A stretch of 6,914 nucleotides of DNA from an archaeon (lineage in GTDB: Archaea; Micrarchaeota; Micrarchaeia; Anstonellales; Bilamarchaeaceae): NCBI GenBank assembly GCA_020052325.1, contig JAGVPF010000111.1:1-6914 (forward strand). The letters run 5' to 3'. The notes below the pieces were generated by a model that was given only the letters and a program-made list of their open reading frames with translations, searched no databases and was not told the origin of the DNA. The position numbers and the translations under genes were made by a program. Below, one piece after another: positions 1 through 3,858 of this stretch (its first letter is position 1; each line of letters begins with the position of its first letter).

Positions 1-307
1 CCCGCATGCGTCGCTCGATGAGATACGCGAGGTTGCGGCCCTAGTCGGGAGAAAAAAGCCGACGTGCGAGTTCTGGGTATGCACATCCAGGAAAACGGCC
101 GAGGAAGCGGCGAGGCTCGGGTACAGGAAGGTGATTGAGGAGGCCGGAGGCCTGGTCGTGGCCGACACGTGCATGGTCGTCTGCCCCCTTGAGGAGATGG
201 GCTATGCGGTTACCGGGACGAATTCCGGGAAAGCCGCCGCATACCTCCCCAGCCTATGCAAGCAGAAAGTGGCGTTCGGGGACATCGAGGAGATATTATA
301 CAGGTGA
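1..307 (+). CDS. Phosphomevalonate dehydratase large subunit (AcnX type), C-terminal part
   Basis: This is the last 101 codons (reading from base 2) of a gene cut by the window edge. The protein is the aconitase-X catalytic subunit. In archaea it pairs with a DUF126 small subunit to dehydrate 5-phosphomevalonate to trans-anhydromevalonate 5-phosphate, a cytosolic step of the modified mevalonate pathway to isoprenoid lipids. Seen directly: FWVCTSR (fragment residues 24-30), a GY..VIE.AGG..V.DTCMVV block (40-60), PLEEMGY (62-68) and TNSGKAAAYLPS (73-84), all typical of the AcnX C-terminal region. The Cys in FWVCT and DTCMV are candidate iron-sulfur cluster ligands (inference from family knowledge). 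The family is usually about 400 residues, so roughly a quarter is present. The last codon and stop (AGG TGA) double as the SD site of the next gene. AcnX homologues elsewhere act on hydroxyproline; the archaeal context and partner favour phosphomevalonate. Confidence 0.9.
   Translation, partial: PHASLDEIREVAALVGRKKPTCEFWVCTSRKTAEEAARLGYRKVIEEAGGLVVADTCMVVCPLEEMGYAVTGTNSGKAAAYLPSLCKQKVAFGDIEEILYR
302..307 (+). promoter_or_regulatory. Ribosome binding site overlapping the upstream stop codon
   Basis: AGGTGA, a strong match to the archaeal anti-SD, lies 7 bases before the ATG at 315. It consists of the final sense codon and stop codon of the large-subunit gene. It fixes the small-subunit start at 315 and implies translational coupling of the two subunits, which assemble into one enzyme. 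Confidence 0.8.
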
Positions 308-314
308 TTCTAGG

Positions 315-740
315 ATGGACGAGGGGATAATCCGGGCAAGGCCCATATCGAGGGGAATCGCATGCGGCGAGGCTCTAATCAGCCCGCTCCCGAATGGATT
401 CCTCGGCGGAGTGGACCCCGCAAGCGGGCAGGTAATCGAGAAGAACCACCCCCTCGAAGGCAAAAACGTATCCGGGAAGGTCCTCATCTTCCCCAGCGGC
501 AAGGGGAGCACGGTCGGGTCCTATGTGATGCTTCAGCTAGCCAAATGCGGCAAGGGCCCGGCGGCGATAATAAACACGAGCGCCGAACCGATAATAGCGG
601 TCGGCGCGATAATATCCGGCATACCGATGGTCGACAAGCCCGAAAAAGACGTCTTTTTGATGATAAGGAACGGGCAGAAAATCGGGGTGGACGGGAACAA
701 AGGGTTGATTGAAATAAAAAAAGAGGAAAAAATCGGATAA
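315..740 (+). CDS. Phosphomevalonate dehydratase small subunit (DUF126 / AcnX swivel domain)
   Basis: A 141-residue protein of normal length for this family. It supplies the swivel domain that completes the active site of the AcnX large subunit. Seen directly: an N-terminal RARPISRGIACGEAL strand (7-21), GGVDPASG..I...HPL.G (31-49), the hallmark GKGSTVGSY (62-70, with the conserved Ser65), NTSAEPIIAVGAI (87-99) and GIPMVD (102-107). The reading frame is open upstream to base 135, but that stretch overlaps the large-subunit gene in another frame and lacks family similarity. The SD at 302-307 selects the ATG at 315. The gap to the large-subunit stop is only 7 bases, so the two form an operon. 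The Lys/Glu-rich end (KKEEK) is encoded by A-tracts that read as T-tracts on the other strand. The family assignment is firm; the exact substrate is inferred from the archaeal context. Confidence 0.93.
   Translation: MDEGIIRARPISRGIACGEALISPLPNGFLGGVDPASGQVIEKNHPLEGKNVSGKVLIFPSGKGSTVGSYVMLQLAKCGKGPAAIINTSAEPIIAVGAIISGIPMVDKPEKDVFLMIRNGQKIGVDGNKGLIEIKKEEKIG
716..732 (-). terminator. Possible oligo-T terminator for the 31-aa minus-strand ORF
   Basis: On the minus strand, T6 (732-727) and T7 (722-716) lie 22-38 bases beyond the stop of the small ORF at 754-849. Archaeal RNA polymerase terminates at oligo-T tracts. The tracts lie within the 3' end of the small-subunit gene, where they encode lysines on the plus strand, so their presence could be coincidental. 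Confidence 0.35.
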
Positions 741-753
741 TTATGAGCAGGCT

Positions 754-849
754 CTAGATTTCCCCCATCTTCGGCTTTATCCGCTTGTGGGAGTACCATC
801 TCATTACGCTTCCGATATTCCAGTCGGTTTTCAGTATCCACCCGAACAT
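754..849 (-). CDS. Candidate 31-residue small protein, function unknown
   Basis: A short minus-strand ORF: ATG at 849-847, TAG at 756-754. The peptide starts MFGWILKTDW and ends KPKMGEI. It is basic and aromatic-rich (3 Trp, 1 Tyr, 1 Phe), with a WYSHKRIKPK segment. Support: an AGGTGA SD lies 6 bases before the ATG; an in-frame TGA sits two codons upstream, so the ORF cannot be a fragment of a longer frame in this region; 23 of 31 sense codons end in G or C, like the neighbouring genes and unlike the AT-rich spacer to its right. It converges with the small-subunit gene, the two stops being 13 bases apart. A TATA/BRE-like element at 983-998 could drive it. I recognise no family. It may be a true small protein, a leader peptide or a decayed gene remnant. 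Confidence 0.45.
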   Translation of the reverse strand: MFGWILKTDWNIGSVMRWYSHKRIKPKMGEI

Positions 850-855
850 CCTAGG

Positions 856-861
856 TCACCT
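856..861 (-). promoter_or_regulatory. Ribosome binding site of the 31-aa ORF
   Basis: AGGTGA on the minus strand, separated from the ATG at 849 by CCTAGG. The context AGGTGA-CCTAGG-ATG is almost the same as AGGTGA-TTCTAGG-ATG at the small-subunit start (302-317), differing by the spacer T's. Confidence 0.5.
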
Positions 862-903
862 ATTCTCTATATGTCGTAGCTTCGATTTTTGCTTCGTCTT
901 TTC

Positions 904-920
904 GCGGGAGGGAATCCCGC
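904..920. other. Perfect hairpin 1 (6-bp stem)
   Basis: GCGGGA (904-909) pairs perfectly with TCCCGC (915-920) across a 5-base loop. It has no following T-tract on either strand, so it is not a classical intrinsic terminator. It lies between a minus-strand promoter candidate and the 31-aa ORF and may be part of a structured leader or a small RNA. Confidence 0.5.
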
Positions 921-927
921 ATTGATG

Positions 928-950
928 ACGCGCCTCTGAAAAAGGCGCGT
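928..950. other. Perfect hairpin 2 (8-bp GC-rich stem)
   Basis: ACGCGCCT (928-935) pairs perfectly with AGGCGCGT (943-950) across a 7-base loop. It sits 7 bases from hairpin 1. On a plus-strand RNA, bases 895-902 could pair instead with 940-947 (one G-U), excluding hairpin 2. This could be switch-like behaviour or chance. No known RNA family is recognised. Confidence 0.55.
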
Positions 951-982
951 GTTTACATGGGATTTAAGGAAAGGGGATTAGA

Positions 983-998
983 GTTTATAATGTTTTGT
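983..998 (-). promoter_or_regulatory. Candidate archaeal promoter (TATA plus BRE) facing the 31-aa ORF
   Basis: On the minus strand ACAAAAC (998-992) is followed by ATTATAAAC (991-983), resembling a BRE and TATA box. A start site about 25 bases on, near 962, would give an RNA that carries both hairpins and then the SD and ATG of the small ORF. On the plus strand the same bases read TTTATAAT, but transcription that way would only run antisense into the lipoprotein gene. Confidence 0.4.
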
Positions 999-1004
999 AT
1001 CCTC

Positions 1005-1059
1005 CGACGTGAAAAAAACGGGAAAAACGTGGCCCTTTTTTCGGCTACGACGTGAAAAA
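1005..1059. repeat. 12-bp direct repeat pair
   Basis: CGACGTGAAAAA occurs at 1005-1016 and again at 1048-1059, 43 bases apart start to start. A related GAGTGAAAAAA lies at 1082-1092. On the minus strand these read TTTTTCACGTCG, so they may simply be repeated termination tracts downstream of the lipoprotein gene. Confidence 0.5.
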
Positions 1060-1102
1060 TCCACCTGGAAAAATGGGAAAGGAGTGAAAAAAGCACAAAA
1101 AA
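1012..1102 (-). terminator. Serial oligo-T termination region of the cysteine-rich lipoprotein gene
   Basis: Immediately after the TGA, the minus strand carries a series of T-tracts: T6 (1102-1097), T6 (1092-1087), T5 (1073-1069), T5 (1059-1055), T5 (1027-1023) and T7 (1018-1012). This density of oligo-T runs after a stop codon is typical of archaeal factor-independent termination. Confidence 0.6.
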
Positions 1103-2218
1103 TCAGTCAACGCTGCCCTCGATGCATTTGTTCATGTCGGAGTTGCAGATGTAGCCCTTGCCGCATGAGACAAGCGAGCTGTCCACACTGTCCCCGTAGC
1201 AGAAGTATTCGAGTATGTTGTGGTCGTTGATGCAGTCGTCCTCGTAATCCTCGTCATCGGCAGTCGTTATCCCGTGCTTGAAGATGTCGAGCCCTCCGTC
1301 GGTCTCGTCGCAGTTCGATTTCACGCACCTTCCGCCGACGCATTTCAACCCGCTGCCGCACAGGACCTCCGAGGTGGCGTAAGTCCCGTCTGAAAGGCAT
1401 GAGTATTCCTTCACGGTCCCTTCATCGACGCAGTCGTCGTATTCGTCGAAGGTCGTTATGAGGCCCTTGTACACGGTCGTCTTCCCGCGCTTCGTCGTAT
1501 CGTTGCCTTCATCGGTTTCGGTGCAGTTGAAAGAGAGCTTGAAGCACGCTCCCCCAGCACAGGCAAAGCCGGCAGGGCACTGGTTGTTGATATCCATGAG
1601 CCGCTCGCCTTGGCAGTAGTAGTCCTTCACGACCTGGTACTCCACGCACGAATCCGCGTAAACGGTCCCGTTGAACGTCACGGAGTCCTTCCTGAATATG
1701 TCAGATGCCACCATGCCGCTGCATCCGGCCGCTATAGGCGGTGTCCCGTTCTGCTCCGGCGGCGCAGTCACGCCTGCGCATCTGCCGCCCTCGCAGGTCT
1801 TGTTGGCACCGCATTGCACGGTAGCCATCTGCAGGTTGTTGTCAAGGCATGAGTATTCAATCAGCTGGCTCCCGTCAAGGCAGTAATCGTCGCGGGTCTC
1901 GTTGCCCTTCGCCGCCGTCCCGAAGACGGACGGCTCTATGCCGTTATCGCTGTCACTGCAATTTGGCTCCGGGGGGGCCACGCATTCCCCGGCATACGAA
2001 ATGGACACGCCGGCCAGCTGGGCCTGGCAGTCTGTGGCGTATGTGGCACCGTCTGAACCGCAGACAGGGCCTTCGCATGTCTCGATTGGCGTCTGGTTCG
2101 TCTGGTTGGTGGAATTCGCCCCGGTCTGGTTTCCGGTAGTGGCGCCACCGATGCACCCAAAGACAACAAGTCCGGCTATCAGTAAAAGTAATAGTATGCC
2201 CCTTGATATGCCTCTCAT
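1103..2218 (-). CDS. Cysteine-rich surface lipoprotein with a reduced Kazal module and four six-Cys repeats
   Basis: A 371-residue protein, probably lipid-anchored on the outer membrane face. Residues 1-21 form a signal peptide (MRG.SRG, then a Leu-rich core) ending in VFGC, a lipobox with Cys22. Residues 30-43 are an Asn/Thr/Gln linker with four N-x-S/T sequons; eleven sequons occur in all, suggesting glycosylation. Residues 48-79 match the Kazal core (PVCGSDGATYATDC, then AGV...Y.GEC) but keep only four cysteines. Residues 87-365 hold four repeats, each with six Cys in the spacing C-x(24-30)-C-x10-C-x(11-12)-C-x5-C-x(4-6)-C, with EYxC and CxGGxC signatures. It has 29 Cys in all. No SD precedes the ATG, but a TATA-like box lies about 28 bases upstream, so the mRNA is probably leaderless. 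Similar Cys-rich repeats occur in surface proteins of uncultivated archaea (recollection, unchecked). Function unknown; adhesion, envelope structure or protease binding are possible. Confidence 0.85.
   Translation of the reverse strand: MRGISRGILLLLLIAGLVVFGCIGGATTGNQTGANSTNQTNQTPIETCEGPVCGSDGATYATDCQAQLAGVSISYAGECVAPPEPNCSDSDNGIEPSVFGTAAKGNETRDDYCLDGSQLIEYSCLDNNLQMATVQCGANKTCEGGRCAGVTAPPEQNGTPPIAAGCSGMVASDIFRKDSVTFNGTVYADSCVEYQVVKDYYCQGERLMDINNQCPAGFACAGGACFKLSFNCTETDEGNDTTKRGKTTVYKGLITTFDEYDDCVDEGTVKEYSCLSDGTYATSEVLCGSGLKCVGGRCVKSNCDETDGGLDIFKHGITTADDEDYEDDCINDHNILEYFCYGDSVDSSLVSCGKGYICNSDMNKCIEGSVD
1124..1960 (-). repeat. Four tandem six-cysteine protein repeats
   Basis: The repeat units, by residue, are 87-147, 166-225, 232-298 and 303-365. 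The second-to-third cysteine step is exactly 11 residues and the fourth-to-fifth exactly 6 in all four. Units 3 and 4 open with a similar NC-[TD]-E-T-D motif. Units 1, 3 and 4 carry a D-C/Y-C acidic patch before the second cysteine. The DNA is diverged between units, so these are old protein-level duplications. Confidence 0.85.
1982..2077 (-). other. Kazal-like module within the lipoprotein (residues 48-79)
   Basis: Cys48, Cys53, Cys64 and Cys79 correspond to Kazal cysteines 2, 3, 4 and 6. The ten-residue C3-C4 spacing (GSDGATYATD) and the conserved Tyr are intact. Cysteines 1 and 5, which bond to each other in classical Kazal domains, are both absent (Gln67 is at position 5). The reactive-site loop between C2 and C3 is only four residues, with Gly50 at the usual P1 position, so inhibitory activity is uncertain. 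Confidence 0.75.
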
Positions 2219-2240
2219 GGATTAGCTAGGGGAGTAATCT

Positions 2241-2250
2241 TTCTTAAAAC
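2241..2250 (-). promoter_or_regulatory. TATA-like box of the cysteine-rich lipoprotein gene
   Basis: GTTTTAAGAA on the minus strand is centred about 28 bases upstream of the ATG at 2218, where no SD is present. The distance fits leaderless transcription starting at or next to the start codon. Confidence 0.5.
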
Positions 2251-2312
2251 GTGACGGTTGGAAGCTGCATAAACACTTTGAGCCAACAACAACCATTAAA
2301 AACGTATTCACA

Positions 2313-2322
2313 GATATATACT
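2313..2322 (+). promoter_or_regulatory. TATA-like box of the TTG-start lipoprotein gene
   Basis: GATATATACT lies about 36 bases upstream of the TTG at 2353. Initiation about 25 bases downstream (near 2342) would leave only a very short leader holding the purine-rich stretch before the start codon. With the minus-strand box at 2241-2250 it defines a divergent promoter region between the two lipoprotein genes. Confidence 0.4.
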
Positions 2323-2352
2323 TTCATAAACTAAATATCTGAGGGTGGGAGA

Positions 2353-2940
2353 TTGGAAATCAGGAAGGACAAGATTCTGGATAGGAAGGACTCTAAGGCG
2401 GATGGGAAGGGGAAGAACGCGCTCAAGGCGAAAGCGGTCCTGGTCAGCACTCTGCTTATCGGATGCACGCCTGAACTTACGATAAACAATATCCCATACG
2501 ACCCGACAGCGGACTCGGGCACGGAGAACATCGCATGCATAGCGACCTGCGAGGAGGCTTCGGGCATCCTGCGTGAAGCAGGCAGCACTGCAGGCCCGAA
2601 TACGCTCCCCGTTGGCGGTGCGACGCTCAAGTTCAACGGCCTTGTCGCTGTCGGCACAACGCAGGGCGCGAATATCCAGCTGGAAGGTTGTGATGGCGAG
2701 GCGCCTTCGGACAGCATCACCCCAGGCGCATCTACAACGCTCACCCTCAACAGCGGGGAATCGGCAGATGTCCGCGTGGTTGAGATGAGCTACGACGGGG
2801 CCGGCCTGAAAGTCAGGGTCACAGTCACGCCGGTTTGCGAACCGGAAGTGACCGATGCCGGCATTGACGGGGCAGGCGGAGACGCTGCAGGCGGCGCTGG
2901 CGGAGATGGCGGCGACGCGGGCGCCGGCGGCTCGGGCTGA
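2353..2940 (+). CDS. Predicted lipoprotein with Gly/Asp/Ala-rich C-terminal tail
   Basis: A 195-residue protein of no family I recognise. It starts at TTG: there is no in-frame ATG or GTG between the upstream stop at 2332 and the signal segment, and a purine-rich GAGGGTGGGAGA precedes the TTG. Residues 1-27 are a long, highly charged Lys/Asp-rich n-region, followed by a short hydrophobic core (28-37) ending in LLIGC, a lipobox with Cys38. The mature part (about 40-163) is Thr/Gly/Val-rich and looks like beta structure, with Cys62, Cys66, Cys113 and Cys162 able to form two disulfides. Residues 166-195 are a low-complexity Gly/Ala/Asp tail ending at the C-terminus. It is divergent from the other lipoprotein gene, with 134 bases between the two starts. 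The n-region is unusually long, so the true start is less certain than the frame. Probable location: outer face of the membrane. Confidence 0.75.
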   Translation: MEIRKDKILDRKDSKADGKGKNALKAKAVLVSTLLIGCTPELTINNIPYDPTADSGTENIACIATCEEASGILREAGSTAGPNTLPVGGATLKFNGLVAVGTTQGANIQLEGCDGEAPSDSITPGASTTLTLNSGESADVRVVEMSYDGAGLKVRVTVTPVCEPEVTDAGIDGAGGDAAGGAGGDGGDAGAGGSG

Positions 2941-2942
2941 GA

Positions 2943-2955
2943 TTTTTCCTTTTTT
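2943..2955 (+). terminator. Oligo-T terminator of the TTG-start lipoprotein gene
   Basis: T5 (2943-2947), CC, then T6 (2950-2955) begin two bases after the TGA. Further T-rich sequence follows to about 2996. This fits archaeal oligo-T termination before the convergent nuclease gene. Confidence 0.6.
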
Positions 2956-3009
2956 CATTCCATTTATCTTATTTTCCCAATTATCCCGCTTTTTCAGTTA
3001 TCAAATTCA

Positions 3010-3795
3010 TTAACTTTTGACGGATTCTTCCTGCGATGCCGTTTTTTGCCGGCAAATGTCATCGAATCCGGTCCTGGCCCTTTTCTCGCGATAAGCCCAT
3101 TCCATCAGCGCCTTGAGGTTCGAAATATCCGCGGCGTTGTAGCGCACAAGCCGGTCCAGGGCGGCCGCGTCCTTCCGCTTGAGGTACCTCTGCCAGAGGA
3201 GGACGGCATCATAGCCGTTCATGCCCTTGAGGTCGTCTTCGCGCTCCATCCCGAAATGCTGCTCGATTCTCTTCAGGCCACCCCGGACATCCAGCGATGC
3301 GAGAACGAAGCGGAGGTCCGCATGGAGGCTGGGGAGGACAATCCCGGGGTAGCTTTTCCTGATGAACGGAAGGTCGAAAACCGAGCCGTTGAACGTGACA
3401 ACCATGTCGAATTTCCGAATGTCGCGCGGAAAATCCCCCAGGTTGATGCCGTGGATGTAGCTGTGGACTTTTTCCCCGTCATAAAGGCCCACGACCGTGA
3501 TGTAGTCGGTTGCAGGCGCAAGGCCGGTCGTCTCGATGTCCACATATGCGACGCGGGGGAAGCTGGGAAACGCCCTCCACGTCTCTCCCTTGGGCAGGGC
3601 CTCCGAGAAGAATTCCGCATCATGGTTTTTCAGCGCGCTGCTCGAACGCGCTATCCTGCCGCACAATGATTTGTGATAGGGCGAATCGCCGAAACGGGCG
3701 ACGAAATCATCCCAGGCGGATATGCCGCTCTCCCAGAGCCTCCGCTCGCGCCGCGGCCCGAAATCAGGGAGATGGATGAACGTATGCTCGAGCAT
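3010..3795 (-). CDS. DEDDy exonuclease, YprB-type RNase H-like domain
   Basis: A 261-residue predicted 3'-5' exonuclease of the ribonuclease H fold (YprB / RNase_H_2 family), cytosolic, acting on DNA or RNA with two metal ions. Seen directly: an N-terminal helix-hairpin-helix-like segment (HLPDFGPRRERRLWESGI, 8-25); Exo I YVDIETTGL with Asp86 and Glu88; Exo II TFNGSVFDLPFI with Asp141; the family block GLKRIEQHFGMER (173-185) and GYDAVLLWQRY (194-204); and Exo III YNAAD with Tyr219 and Asp223. All four acidic residues and the Tyr of the DEDDy set are present, so it should be active. No SD precedes the ATG; an AT-rich box about 29 bases upstream suggests a leaderless mRNA. It is divergent from the peptidase gene (63 bases between the starts). 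The substrate is unknown; roles in DNA repair or RNA turnover are both compatible. Confidence 0.88.
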   Translation of the reverse strand: MLEHTFIHLPDFGPRRERRLWESGISAWDDFVARFGDSPYHKSLCGRIARSSSALKNHDAEFFSEALPKGETWRAFPSFPRVAYVDIETTGLAPATDYITVVGLYDGEKVHSYIHGINLGDFPRDIRKFDMVVTFNGSVFDLPFIRKSYPGIVLPSLHADLRFVLASLDVRGGLKRIEQHFGMEREDDLKGMNGYDAVLLWQRYLKRKDAAALDRLVRYNAADISNLKALMEWAYREKRARTGFDDICRQKTASQEESVKS

Positions 3796-3801
3796 GGAAA
3801 C

Positions 3802-3808
3802 ATATATT
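3802..3808 (+). promoter_or_regulatory. TATA-like box of the M42 peptidase gene
   Basis: ATATATT would place a start site near 3830, giving a leader of about 28 bases that contains the SD at 3848-3853. The box lies between the start codon and the TATA box of the divergent exonuclease gene. Confidence 0.4.
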
Positions 3809-3819
3809 CCCGGTCAAAC

Positions 3820-3828
3820 ATTATTAAC
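3820..3828 (-). promoter_or_regulatory. TATA-like box of the exonuclease gene
   Basis: GTTAATAAT-like sequence on the minus strand is centred about 29 bases upstream of the ATG at 3795, which has no SD. A leaderless start is inferred. The element lies beyond the plus-strand TATA box of the divergent gene, so the two promoters interlock. Confidence 0.4.
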
Positions 3829-3847
3829 CTGACTGGCGAAACGGCAT

Positions 3848-3853
3848 GAGGTG
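3848..3853 (+). promoter_or_regulatory. Ribosome binding site of the M42 peptidase gene
   Basis: GAGGTG, 5 bases before the ATG at 3859, is a good match to the archaeal anti-SD and supports that start. Confidence 0.75.
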
Positions 3854-3858
3854 CTTAA

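Noticed and set aside
135..314. N-terminal extension of the dehydratase small-subunit frame
   Set aside because: It overlaps the clearly coding large-subunit gene in another frame, has no family similarity, and the SD at 302-307 points to the ATG at 315.
533..841. 102-residue minus-strand ORF spanning the small-subunit end and the spacer
   Set aside because: Most of it is antisense to the DUF126 gene. In the spacer part, a different frame (754-849) has the SD and the better composition.
921..960. Possible C/D box guide RNA (TTGATGA followed by CTGA)
   Set aside because: Box spacing is only 7 bases, the boxes fall in the stem and loop of a perfect hairpin, and no C'/D' counterparts follow.
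990..1055. 21-codon plus-strand ORF starting at ATG 990
   Set aside because: No SD, the TATA-like sequence directly abuts it, and it lies in the T-tract/repeat region. No support.
741..1102. tRNA or other known stable RNA in the spacer
   Set aside because: No T-loop, acceptor-stem pairing or CCA-like end could be found on either strand.
1009..1230. 73-residue plus-strand ORF
   Set aside because: Mostly antisense to the repeat region of the lipoprotein. The Cys/Arg-rich sequence is a shadow, and there is no SD.
2308..2958. 216-residue minus-strand ORF opposite the TTG-start lipoprotein
   Set aside because: Arg/Ala/Cys-rich shadow product without domain sense. The plus frame has a signal segment, lipobox, upstream purine-rich start context and downstream oligo-T tracts.
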